A DNA stretch of 64,000 nucleotides from Culex pipiens pallens (taxonomy: Eukaryota; Arthropoda; Insecta; Diptera; Culicidae). Shown in pieces: positions 10,950 through 21,462 of the stretch (within the stretch, counting starts at the first letter, position 1; the number at the start of each line of letters is the position of its first letter). The DNA lies in assembly GCF_016801865.2 (NCBI RefSeq), contig NC_068938.1:112308615-112372614 (forward strand), in the 5' to 3' direction. The notes beneath the pieces are model-generated. The model was not told where the DNA came from. It saw only the letters and a program-made list of their open reading frames with translations, and did not search any database. The position numbers and the translations under genes were made by a program.

Positions 10950-13069
10950 CCAGCTTTTTAAGCGAAAATGGCGTTCGAATGGTGAACGCCCGAAATGTCA
11001 AAATCACGCAGTGGTACCAACCAGTGCTGTTAAACGTTTAAATTAACGACGTTTAACTTAACGGAATCGTTAAAAGTTAACCTAAACGTGAACGCGAACG
11101 GAGCCTACGTTGATCTTAACGAGAACGCGAACGGAACACGTTAATTAACGCCGTTAATTAACGTCGTTAATTAACGCGTTAATCCTTCTGAGGCCCCGAC
11201 TATGAAGGCCTGTATCTCCCAAACGGTAACATCTAGCGGGTTACTTCCAGTTGCATTTTACGGGCATTAACTGTGACTATGAGTTCCCGGTGAGGTTATT
11301 TGTCCAAAGTTACCACCGGTTCCGGCAACCCGGAACATCCGTCAAGCATGTTTTTTTTAAAGCTTTTGTCATTCAATCGACATTTGAGCCAATGTTATGA
11401 AACGTTGTTTGTAGTACATAGGTACACTGACTACCTTGGGTCAGTTCAGGTCATCTGTGGCCACTCCGGAACCGATTCCATGGTACCCCGCAAATGGTTC
11501 CGATGATTGTGATATTCAAAAGTCGACATGTTGCTTATCAAATTTAGTGGAATGAAACTCATTAATCAGCTATTATCATGCCGGTGTCCTTTGACCCGAT
11601 CGGACCACTCCGGAACCGGTTACCGGAGACCGGAGGAAGTGTAGTGAGTATAGGAAAAATCCTTTCATGCGACATATCAAACTTCATGAAATTGAAAATT
11701 ATGTCCACTTAGATGCATGTCGATGCCTTATGATTCAATATGTAGATTTTTTTATTTTATTCAGGAAATATACACTTACACTTTTGTTTTGGTTCCGGTT
11801 GACCAGCCTTTAAACTCCAGTGCGCTTGCAGTTTGTAGGCTACAAGATGGTACGCAGTTGGAGTCCCATTGCACTGCATCCAAGTAGGCCAAGTAGCCAG
11901 CTAAATTGTTTAGGTTTGACACTCTCATCTCGCCGGTTACCATGGAAACCCAATCAAAGAGCCAGTAGTTGCTGTTTATTACGTCAATTGTCAAATTTGC
12001 CTGATTTTTAGTTCAAGGCCTCCTAGATTGCGTTACGGAACCACTTCCGAATGTTCTATCAATGATTTTAAAACCAGCCAACCAATACAAGTGTATAGCC
12101 ACAAAGTAACACAGAGCGAGCAGTCCAAATAAATGTCATTTTATTTTTTGGCTCCATAAGGTTTGCTAGTAGCAGGCGTGCGATGTACCTGCGATGGGGG
12201 AAGCACTGTGGCCTCCAATGGCCGATTCCGGAAGGATCAACCCTGTTGACGTCAGTTTGGCCTTCATTGGTTATAATTTTCAATTTCATGAAGTTTGATA
12301 TGTCGCATGAAAGGACTTTTCCTATACTCACTACACTTCCTCCGGTCACCGGTAACCGGTTCCGGATTGGTCCGATCGGGTCAAAGGGCACCGGCATTAT
12401 AATAGATTACTAATGATTTTCATTTGACTAAATTTGATAAGCAACATGTCGACTTTTGAACATCACAATCATCGGAACCATTTGCGTGGTACCATGGAAT
12501 CGGTTCCGGAGTGGCCACAGATGACCTGAACTGACCCAAGGTAGTCAGTGTACCTATGTACTACAAACAACGTTTCATAACATTGGCTCAAATGTCGATT
12601 GAATGACAAAAGCTTTAAAAAAATATGCTTGACGGATGTTCCGGGTTGCCGGAACCGGTGGTAACTTTGGACAAATAACCTCACCGGGAACTCATAGTCA
12701 CAGTTAATGCCCGTAAAATGCAACTGGAAGTAACCCGCTAGATGTTACCGTTTGGGAGATACAGGCCTTCATAGTCGGGGCCTCAGAAGGATTAACGCGT
12801 TAATTAACGACGTTAATTAACGGCGTTAATTAACGTGTTCCGTTCGCGTTCTCGTTAAGATCAACGTAGGCTCCGTTCGCGTTCTCGTTAATTTTAACGA
12901 TTAACGGACGCGTTAACGTTAATTAACGTTTAACAGCACTGGTACCAACATTACGAAAAAAGTGTGCCATGGCATGACAGCCGCATTTTTTTCTAATGTT
13001 GGTGCTACTGCGCGATTTTGACATTTCGGACGTTCAACATTCAAACGCCATCTTCGCTTAAAAACCTGG
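10950..13069. mobile_element. CCAGGTTTTT MITE copy 2, split by a foldback
   Basis: The left end CCAGCTTTTTAAGCG and the right end TTAAAAACCTGG match the 193-bp MITE family, with AT outside both ends (10948-10949 and 13070-13071). The flanks joined without the insert match the uninterrupted sequence at 61277-61340, an empty site. About 200 bp belongs to the MITE; the rest is the nested element 11022-12941. Confidence 0.85.
11022..12941. mobile_element. 1.9-kb foldback transposon with 8-bp target duplication
   Basis: Perfect 14-bp ends CAGTGCTGTTAAAC and GTTTAACAGCACTG are flanked by GTACCAAC on both sides (11014-11021 and 12942-12949). This duplication length and the CAGTG start fit the hAT superfamily. 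The two halves (about 11022-11760 and 12060-12941) are near-perfect complements, so the same 53-residue frame appears on opposite strands near 11348-11506 and 12469-12627. The unpaired centre is about 300 bp. Subterminal parts repeat GTTAATTAACG palindromes. No transposase is present. Confidence 0.85.
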
Positions 13070-13104
13070 ATTGTTTACAGCTATAAAGCTTATTTTTCTG
13101 AGCC

Positions 13105-13625
13105 TTTGAATTTTTGAATTTTTGAATTTTTGAACTTTTGAATTTTTAAATTTTTGAATTTTTGAATTTTTGAATTTTTGAATTTTTGAATTTTTGAATT
13201 TTTGAATTTTTGAATTTTTGAATTTTTGAATTTTTAAATTTTTAAATTTTTGAATTTTTGAATTTTTGAATTTTTGAATTTTTGAATTTTTGAATTTTAG
13301 AATTTTTGAATTTTTGAATTTTTGAATTTTAGAATTTTTGAACTTTTGAATTTTTGAATTTTTGAATTTTTGAATTTTTAAATTTTTGAATTTTTGAATT
13401 TTTGAATTTTTGAATTTTTAAATTTTTAAATTTTTAAATTTTTGAATTTTTGAATTTTTGAATTTTTGAATTTTTGAATGTTTGAATGTTTGAATTTTTG
13501 AATTTTTGAATTTTGGAATTTTTGGATTTTTAAATTTTTGAATTTTTGAATTTTTAAATTTTTGAATTTTTGAAATTTTGAATTTTTGAATTTTTGAATT
13601 TTTAAATTTTTGAATTTTCGAATCA
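13105..13625. repeat. Simple repeat, GAATTTTT-type
   Basis: About 520 bp of 8-bp GAATTTTT units. It is roughly the complement of the arm at 10440-10915, so the two could pair around the nested MITE. Frames read through it are low-complexity artefacts. Confidence 0.9.
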
Positions 13626-14736
13626 CCCACAAGAGCAAAAATCTCCGAAACACGCATTCAAAACTTTGCCCCCGGCTTGCCGGTACTTGTCGGGTATCAG
13701 AAAATGAGTACCCGACAGGTACCGACACATATTTTTCTTCTACAGATGAACTTGAGATCAAATTTGATACCTGCTTTGCTACGCGCGGTGGGAGACTCGG
13801 GGGCAAACTCGGGAGCAAATTTGGTGAGAATCAAATCGGGTAGCAAATGGTTTAACTTTCGACATTTTCGAAAAATGAAATTCTTTGGAATTTTCAATAG
13901 GATTAAAAAGTTTAATAAACTTTTAGCATTTCTAGGCATGAATCAACACATAATTATTGATTGTGAAGGTAAACGATAGCAAAAAATGATAAAAACCCAT
14001 ATTTGCCCCCCGCGGTGGGCTTGTTTCGGTGGCAAATTTGCTACCCTAGCGGTGGGGATGACGGAGTTTTTTCAAGGTGGCAAATTTGATCTCGGTATTC
14101 ATGAGCCGGGTGCAAATTTGATTTGCACCCCAGCGCTGGAGATGCCCTAAGCCGGTGATTGAACCGGAGTGCTGTGGTTTTGGGAGCAATTTTGACGTGG
14201 TTTGTTCTGCTGGTCGTGGTGGGCGATTCCCAGCGTGATTTCTGTGTGGAACCGGCACGTTATCGGCGAATTTGTGTGCTCAGACGGTGTGTGCGGTGCA
14301 TTTTTGGCGTAACCGGCAGGAGGCGAGCAATAGCGAGAAAAATCTGCGCACGGTTCAGGAACCGGCATCAGGAGCGTGTCACGTCGATCGGGGGCTGCGG
14401 AGTGCGGTAGTCGGTGGAATTTCATCATTGGACGCCATTTTGGACGCTGACTGGTCGGCGACGCGACGCGGCGAGCGTTGATTTTCTTTTGTTGTTGGAG
14501 GAGCTGAAACGCAAGTGGGGCTTATTGGCCACGGCGGGTTTTCTTCTGCTGTTCCGGGAACTGACGATTTTCGGTGCTGGGGCGCTGATCGAAGGACGAG
14601 TCATCTACTGGGGGTTTGTGTTGCTTGCTGGCAAAGGCCGGGAAGGAGATCGGTGTCGGCTGGAAGCGCGGTGTGGTTAGCGCATCGCGGTCAGCTTAAA
14701 CCACATTACCAGCAACAAGGCGAACGGCCGAACCTG

Positions 14737-14991
14737 ATGACGCCGTTCGAGAAGTCTGCGCCGGACGCGGCAGTGGTGGATTTGGACGTGGAGATGCTGA
14801 ATTTAGACGAAGATATGTTGGGGGCCGGATACGGCGGAAGCGGCTTGTTTCGGGGTTTCCCGGAAGCTGCAACGACACGATCCAGAAGCCGGAAGCGAGA
14901 CGCATCCGCGGCGGAATTGCCGGCGGTCTGCCTTAGGCGCTCGAAGAGAAACAGGAAGCCTGTTTCGAACAGTGAATTCATTTATGATTAA
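14737..14991 (+). CDS. Small ORF in LTR element interior, unknown function
   Basis: An 84-codon frame from the first in-frame ATG at 14737; the open frame itself extends upstream to about 14515 without an ATG. It is markedly GC-richer than its surroundings. The product starts acidic (DLDVEMLNLDEDML) and ends basic (RRSKRNRKPVSNSEFIYD). It lies between the nested insertion and the polypurine tract, so it belongs to the LTR element and may be a remnant of a longer frame. I do not recognise a domain. Confidence 0.35.
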   Translation: MTPFEKSAPDAAVVDLDVEMLNLDEDMLGAGYGGSGLFRGFPEAATTRSRSRKRDASAAELPAVCLRRSKRNRKPVSNSEFIYD

Positions 14992-15118
14992 TAATACATT
15001 AACAGAACACTTTGTTCTTTCAAACATTTTTTAATTAAACTTTGATTTTGTTACATTTCTCTAATTGATAAACTTTGAACTATACTTATTGTATTTTCTT
15101 ATTAAAGGGTGAAGGAAT

Positions 15119-15315
15119 TGTCCTATCCCTCGGTTTTTCCGCATAATGTCATTTGACGTTTAGTGCTATCAAATATTACCAATACCAACACATGTAAGAA
15201 ACTTATAAATAAAGAAGCGAACATGTATCGCGCTCTCTTTCCTATTTGGACAACTAGCTGAACAACACTCTTTCTTATTCCAAATCCGACGTCTACGCAG
15301 ATACAGTACATTTTA
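15119..15315 (+). repeat. Right LTR (197 bp)
   Basis: Preceded by the purine tract AAAGGGTGAAGGA and followed by CGTTT, the target duplication. It reads identical to the left LTR, which suggests recent insertion or gene conversion. Confidence 0.85.
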
Positions 15316-15320
15316 CGTTT

Positions 15321-15656
15321 ATTCAGAGGCTTAAGCAGGTTAGGCTGTTGCAACCTACTGCATTCTCTGCGAGCCTTCCCGGTAGGAACTGGTGCGAGAA
15401 AATTTCGTTTCGTGATATCCTTGCCGCCAAAATTACGTATCCGGATCTAACAAAACACGTGAGTTTATAAAACATTCTTCATCGAATTATGAACAATTTA
15501 TTTGTATTTTTATGTTTCCTTACTTTTGACATCAGATTCGAGTTCTGCGACCTCATTTTAATGAAATGTGAGTTGTTGTTTTCGCGCAAACAGTCATCAT
15601 AGAGAGCCTAGGTCCCTAAGTCATCAAGTTGATCCATATGTCAGTCGAGTATGAAC
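15321..15656. other. Spacer, nothing recognised
   Basis: The segment between the LTR element and the Transib-like element. No frame or repeat structure seen. Confidence 0.5.
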
Positions 15657-16147
15657 CATCGCACTATGGGGTTTCAGGCGGCCATAAATCGAAAAACCGA
15701 CATACTCTAATTATTTTTTTTGGTATTTTTTTTCGAAAATAAACATTCTAACTAAGAAAAATCCGGAGTTTGAAAGTTGTAGGTTCAAAATTCACTGAAT
15801 TGCAGACCTTCCAAGGCGAAAATGGTAAGAAAAAACATGTTTTTTGACAAAAATATGATTATTTTTCATAGTTGTACTGTGTAGCTGTTTATGTATTTTT
15901 TCCTGCATCATTATATATATTCAGAAAGGTAATTGATTCAACTTTTCAATAACATTTTACAAAACACACTTTTACAGGCTAAAAAAAATTAAAAAAATCA
16001 AAAAAGATGAATTTTTATTCAAAATTTAGTTTTTTTCAACTTTGTTAATGGAGTACTTTTTTTGTGTGCATTTGTGCGATCTGAAAATTTTGCAGCTTAA
16101 AATTTGAACCATGTCCTAACTTGTCTCCAAATTTCAAAGTGCACTTA

Positions 16148-17911
16148 CAGGGTTGTTACGGACGGCGCGGATCGCGCGGATGGCGCGGATGGCGCGTATC
16201 GCGCGGATCTGGCGCGGATTTGCTGGCTAATTTTGCTCAGGCGCGGATTTCGCGCGGATTGCAATTTTGATTAACAAAATAATTGAGAACGATAGAATTT
16301 CTTTCAAATTACAAAAGAAAATATTATTAGTAATTAAATAAATTCAATCTTTTTCGTTGAGTGCGAAAAAATCAATTTCTAAGAAGTTGTTAATGAAGAA
16401 AATTTTCTTCTAAAAATTATTGATTGCTTTTTTTTCATACAAAACTTTGAAATAATCTTCAAGGAGCGATTTTTTTAATGTATTGAGATTTGTTATATTA
16501 ATTTAACATAACATTACAACTCATTATTTTTAAAACATCAAGTAGTAAATCCCTAGTATTTATTCAAATAAATACCAATTTTATTAAAATCAAATTAACA
16601 AAATTCAAAAAACCACAGAATTTTAAAAAATTGAAGCTATGAAACTTTTTAGATTTTTTGTGTTTTTTCAATATAAAAATTAAATTTTTTAGATTTTTGG
16701 TTTATTGAAAAAATTAAAAAATTCTGTTGCCACTCTGATTCTGAACTCTGAATCTCCGTCTAAAAGCGAAATGTAATGTTAAAATTAAAAAATAAGAAAT
16801 CTGGAATTCAACAATTTGGAATCAAAAAGAAACAGAATTCATGATTTGAAATTGTCAAAACTTACTGACTCAAAAACGTGAAAAAGTACGAATTATTAAA
16901 TTGAAAAATGAGAATATTGCAATTGATTTTTTTGTTTATTTTTATTTTTTTAAGAAAGTTCTTAAGTTTCCAAATTATTAAATTATAAAATTATAAAATT
17001 ATTAAATTATTAAATTAATAAATTAATAAATTATTAAATTATTAAATTATAAAATTATAAAATTATAAAATTATAAAATTATAAAATTATAAAATTATTA
17101 AATTATTAAATTATTAAATTATTAAATTATTAAATTATTAAATTATTAAATTATTAAATTATTAAATTATTAAATTATTAAATTATTAAATTATTAAATT
17201 GTTAAATTATTAAATTATTAAATTATTCAATTATTAAATTATTAAATTATTAAATTATTAAATTATTAAATTATTAAATTATTAAATTATTAAATTATTA
17301 AATTATTAAATTATTAAATTATAAATTATAAAATTATTAAATTATTTAATTAGTAAATTAATCAATAAATAAATTATTAAATTATTAAAAAAAATTGCCG
17401 TTTTTTAGTTCGGATCATTTTTGGAGTCATATTTTTGTTAAGAGAAATTTAGAGAAGAAAATAGTAGAAATTTCGTGTTTCGATTTTCCAGAGTAAAGTT
17501 TTGGCGAGAATTATCAAGTAGTAAAGCCCTAGATTTTATAATTTGTTGATTTTTTTTATAGTTTTATTTTTTTTAAATTTTCGAATTATATTTTTTTTAC
17601 TGAATTTGTTTTTAAAGCAACGATATTAAAAGTGTTGCAAAAAATGCTAATATTGTTTCAGAAATGGCAAAAATGGTTTTATTTGGTACAGGTGAGGTAT
17701 GAATCCACAACTGATCAACGGTACTGATCAAAATGCCTTCTGTATTATTCTTTTTTCGTTTAAAATTTCAGTCATTATGTTACTCCTAGTGTTACTCTCT
17801 TCTTTGTTTGTCGCGATTTTTTTTATATGGCGCGGATTTCGCGCGGATTGGGTTTTGGGGTCGGCGCGGATCTGGCGCGGATTTTTTCTCGACTTTTCCG
17901 TAACAACCCTG
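16148..17911. mobile_element. CAGGGTTGTTACG transposon, copy 2
   Basis: Ends CAGGGTTGTTACGG and CCGTAACAACCCTG, flanked by CACTTA (16142-16147 and 17912-17917), a 6-bp duplication. The subterminal GGCGCGGAT repeats match copy 1 at 330-4419, and the next 100 bases on each side are also alignable to copy 1. It sits inside the Transib-like element. Confidence 0.8.
16970..17395. repeat. AT microsatellite (AAATTATT)n
   Basis: About 420 bp of 8-bp AAATTATT/AAATTATA units inside transposon copy 2. Confidence 0.9.
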
Positions 17912-18167
17912 CACTTATGTGCACTTTTTGAGTTATGCCATTTTGAACATTTTGATTCATGCAAGAAAATGAATGATTTCGCGTATACGCTTGGTTAAAA
18001 TCACATTATTTACCTGCGGAGGCAGAAATGACGTACCTGCTATGTATGTTTTGAAATTGATTTGATATTCATGACTTTGTTGGTACCCTAAGTACGTTTA
18101 ATAAAATTAGAAATTCCTATTCTAAGTATTTTATAGAAACGATTCGTCGAATATTCATATCAGTTCG

Positions 18168-18519
18168 TTGTTGTGTTCTTTTGAAAGTATGGATAATAAT
18201 ACCGTAGTGTCCCTGTACGATATAACGAAGCACTATTCTGAAAACGTGAGAACTGCTTTCGAGTATATTTGTAAGAATTACAACATTGCAGAACCATCAC
18301 ATGATCAACTCAGGGAAAAACCACAGAGGAAAAACTACGCATGTTGTTCTGTAGCTTCAAAACGAGGTATACAAAATCCCATAGAAGAAGTTCATATTTT
18401 AAGTAATCTAACGACAATCGGTTACATAGTGATTTTGATTTAGAAGAATTTATCGTGGAAAACGTGAATTTTGCAAGTGGATCAACCAAAAACGTGGACG
18501 AGAATCCATACAATGTTCC
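18168..18519 (+). pseudogene. Broken coding fragment inside Transib-like element
   Basis: A frame starting with ATG at 18188 reads MDNNTVVSLYDITKHYSEN and continues to about 18443. In another frame, about 18429-18522, the sequence DFDLEEFIVENVNFASGST runs to a stop just before AATAAA. Codon use and residue mix look protein-like across the frame change, so this is probably a frameshifted remnant of a transposon protein. I cannot assign it to Transib transposase with confidence. Confidence 0.35.
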
Positions 18520-18901
18520 ATAAAATAAACCGTCTAAAATTCTAAAACACCGCAAAAATCAAATTTTAATTGGAGGGGGAGGGGGGGGGGGGGTCTTCAA
18601 AGAGAGGTGGATTTAACTCAAGAAGAAGGGGAGGGAGATTGACCGGAAATCAGAAACTTTAACATAGCATAAACCGTTATTCCGGGCATCAAATAAACAG
18701 AGCAAGAATATTAAAATTCATCACTTTAATGCATGTGGCCTCAAATATATGAAAAAATCGAAAATTAAACTTTTTTTTGGAAAAATATCAAAATTCATTT
18801 GTTTTCATTATACTAAGTACAAACAACACAAAAAAGTCACAAAAAAAGCAAAAAAATATTTTTGGCCGCTCGCTTATATGGAAATACCCCATAGTGCATC
18901 G

Positions 18902-19383
18902 GTTGCTGTGATCCCTGTCTGATATTGAAGTAACTAAGTTAACAGGGGCATAAGTGACAGACGCAACATTTTGCGATTTGCCATTGTAGATCAGACTTAA
19001 TTGGTGGCATGCTTGCTCTAACCAAACTGAATCTCTTCCAACCACTCAATCGAAGCCTACTGCGATGCGCTATGTTGGGGATGGAACAGTCACACCCAGC
19101 CGACAACTCTCTCAAGACCCGTTCTTACACTGATAATTCCTTGTTGAAAATTCTTCAAAAACGAATGCCATGTTGAAAAAAAAATCAAGCTGAAAGAAGG
19201 GACGAACTGCGATTTTGCACAATCCGACAATCTACGGGGAACTTTGTTCAATGGTCGATGTCAGGCAGACTCAGCATTTAATTTTATTTTTGATTAGAAA
19301 AGGTACGTCAATTTTATTTCAAAGCATGTTTTTAGTGCTGAGCATGTTCAACTTTAGAATAATAACATAAGAGCAATTCAAAT
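18902..19383. other. Spacer and F-box gene 3' flank
   Basis: No gene seen. On the minus strand AATAAA at 19313-19318 is a plausible polyadenylation signal for the F-box gene, about 66 bases past its stop. Confidence 0.5.
19313..19318 (-). promoter_or_regulatory. Polyadenylation signal, F-box gene
   Basis: AATAAA on the minus strand shortly after the F-box/LRR stop codon. Confidence 0.5.
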
Positions 19384-20911
19384 TCAATGCTCTGCTTGAG
19401 CAAATCCACCAACGGGATCGAACGGGTACGACCAGAACCAGCGCTTCATGCGCACGTGTCTTTCGCGCAGCTTCGCGAGTGCCTCCTCGGACAGGGTAAA
19501 GCCGCTGATTTTCAGCTTCTCTAGCGAGACACAATGCTGGATGATGTAGTCGCCGACGGCATCGGTGAGCAGTGCACAGCTAACCAGGGCCAAGAACCGC
19601 AGGCGTGGCAGCTCTTTGCAGATCTTCAGAAACATCTCATCGGTGAGGGTTGACAGGAAACGGAGTTGGAGTTGCTCCAGCTGGGGATTCTGGCAGCACA
19701 GGGCCATCAGCACGTTCGGGGGTAGTTTGCACTTGGACAAGACCAGCTCTTTGAGGTATTGGAACCTTGCCGGATATTCAGAATCACCGATTAGGACGCA
19801 CTCGTGTATGTTGAGCACGCTAAGATTGGGAGATTTGTGCAGGTACTGAACCAGCTTTTTGGCCGTTGCATTTACCATGTGAAACAGCGTCAACTTGGGA
19901 CTAGCCGCCGAACGAAAGTCCAATCCGTTCAGGTGACCGTTGATGTCGATTTTCTCCAAGTTCGGCATTTTGTTTAGGAAATCGGCCTTCGTGATCGAAC
20001 CGCTCATAATGTCCAACGGCAGCTTCTTCAGGTTAGGCAGTTTTTGGGCGACATCGCAGATCGTCTATCGAAAGAGATATTACAATTAGAGGTTAAAAAA
20101 TACTTTAAGACGAGCAACAAGTTTTTACCGAGTAGTCCTTCGCCATAATCAGCAATTTTTCTAGTTGCTGTTGTTTGCGACAGAATGTGTCCCAATGAAA
20201 ATCCGACTTGAAATCAATGAAGCACGACAACCATTTGAGGCGCAACTTTTCCATCCGACAGAGCGCTTCCAAGAAATTTCCATTGCAGAGTTCCAGACTT
20301 TCCAGGGTGTTTTGCTGGGCCTCAACAATCTTGATCACGCTGCCATACACTTCTTCGCTGGTAATAACATTACGGAGCAGACGAAAAAGCTTCAAACCAG
20401 TGAAAACTTCACCCAAATCATCCAGAAATGTTAGCGGAACGTCGATATCGCCCGGGTTGTCCATGTTGAAGCTTTCCAATTTTTCCATCCGGAAATCCGG
20501 CTTGCAGGAACCAGTCAGCGCAACGTCTTCCAGATCCAGCCATTCGAGGTTCGGAGTTTGCTTCAGCACGCCAAACAGCACCGCCACGGTCATCGAGCAT
20601 TCCCTCAGAGCCAACATGGTCACTCCCGGACCGTAACCAGCCCACCAGGAACCCGTTCCGACGATAGTGAAAGCGGAAAGTTGTAGTTCACCAACCGGAA
20701 GAGCAATAGCCGGCCGGTAATTGCGATCCATCACTTCTTTTCCACACAAGACGCCGCCGAACCGGCCCATCAGCATCGGACTTCCGGTGACCAGGTCGCG
20801 CCATTGGCGACAAACTGCACGAGCCCGCAGCAACTGAAGAGGAGTCAAACGGCGAAAAATGCGCTCCCACAGCTTTGCCGGAAGCAGCGATAATTTCGGC
20901 TCTTAGTCCAT
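19384..20911 (-). CDS. F-box/leucine-rich-repeat protein, stop at codon 3
   Basis: Exons are 20911-20129 and 20064-19384, joined in phase 0 over a 64-bp GT-AG intron. The F-box (LLPAKLWERIFRRL...RAVCRQWRDLV) lies near residues 8-45 and would bind Skp1 in an SCF ubiquitin ligase. The rest is a series of leucine-rich repeats, with phrases such as NLEWLDLEDVAL, LKLFRLLRNVI, NLSVLNIHECVL and LRFLALVSCAL, that would select substrates. The length of about 487 residues suits the family. Oddity: the only ATG just before the F-box (20911-20909) reads ATG-GAC-TAA-GAG, a stop at codon 3. Either this copy is inactivated, or the base is an error, or a 5' exon splices in after the TAA; the local acceptor is weak. 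The rest of the frame is intact, which argues against an old pseudogene. Substrate unknown. Confidence 0.8.
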
Positions 20912-21162
20912 CGCGATTTGCTTTGGTTTTTCGGCCGTTGAATTTTCCAGATTCTTCCGTTCCGACTTCCGACACTGAAAGATGGCTGACTGGTGAGTGG
21001 TGATAGTGTGAACTTTTTTGAACTCATCGATATTTATTTTTGTCGATCGACCAATCGATATGTTGTTGCCAGATGTACAGACCCGCTGAGACTTTGGCTC
21101 GAGATCGAGCCTGAATTGAGTCGAAGCTTGAGCCAAAATTCTCAGTGGGGGTTTGAGACATA
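20912..21162. other. F-box gene 5' flank
   Basis: GC-richer sequence upstream of the F-box gene with short overlapping frames on the minus strand. None has a clear donor that would restore a start for the F-box gene. Confidence 0.4.
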
Positions 21163-21420
21163 TGGTACGTTCGTTTGAGGGCTAGTTCCGCACTGAGTGC
21201 CGCACTCAGAGCTGTCAAAGTGTTTGTTTGAAGAAACTCGCGCTAGTTCCGCACGAGTTTCGCCGCCATCTTGGAACTGAAACTCTAGTGCCGCACTCGA
21301 TATTTTTTTCAGTTTCATGCGAGTTTCATGCACACTGAAAAAGAATGTTCGTTTGAACCAAAACTGGCACCGACGAGTGTGGCACTCAGTGCCGCACTGG
21401 CTGTTCAAACAAACGTACCA
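21163..21420. mobile_element. MITE, TGGTACGTTCGTTTG ends
   Basis: Inverted ends TGGTACGTTCGTTTGA and TCAAACAAACGTACCA, flanked by ATA on both sides (21160-21162 and 21421-21423). Length is 258 bp. The first about 95 bp recurs at 23190-23282, where another element interrupts it. Confidence 0.75.
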
Positions 21421-21462
21421 ATAGAGTAATCTACGTGCGTATGTATTGCGTGTACGTACACG

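Larger units (their letters stand above)
10265..14147. mobile_element. PIF/Harbinger-like element inside the LTR element
   Basis: The left end GTGCATCTCCAGCGCTGG pairs with the right end CCAGCGCTGGAGATGCCC. TAA stands on both sides (10262-10264 and 14148-14150), the 3-bp TWA duplication typical of PIF/Harbinger. The subterminal regions (10290-10430 and 13640-14130) repeat GCAAATTTGC-type phrases in both orientations. Inside are two long simple-repeat arms and a further nested MITE. No transposase is visible, so it is non-autonomous. Confidence 0.75.
9821..15315 (+). mobile_element. Short non-autonomous LTR retrotransposon with nested insertions
   Basis: Two 197-bp direct repeats (9821-10017 and 15119-15315) read as identical to my eye. 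CGTTT flanks the whole unit (9816-9820 and 15316-15320), a 5-bp target duplication. The purine-rich AAAGGGTGAAGGA lies directly before the right repeat, as a polypurine tract should, which sets the plus orientation. Without the nested 3.9-kb insertion (10265-14147) the element is about 1.6 kb, with an interior of about 1.2 kb and no pol gene. It is therefore a TRIM- or LARD-like element that must depend on another element's enzymes. The repeats start TGTCC and end TTTTA rather than the usual CA. Confidence 0.85.
15662..18896. mobile_element. Transib-like DNA transposon, internally decayed
   Basis: The ends are CACTATGGGG and CCCCATAGTG, matching the CACTATGG/CACAATGG termini known for Transib, the superfamily related to RAG1. 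CATCG flanks both sides (15657-15661 and 18897-18901), a GC-containing 5-bp target duplication, also typical. The left end continues into GGCCATAAATCGAAAAACCGACAT-like sequence. The middle carries a second transposon (16148-17911) and a broken coding fragment (18188-18519). No intact transposase remains. Confidence 0.75.

Noticed and set aside
11300..11506. Frame shared with 12469-12723 that might suggest a conserved gene
   Set aside because: The identity arises because the two arms of the foldback are complementary; no domain and no other support.
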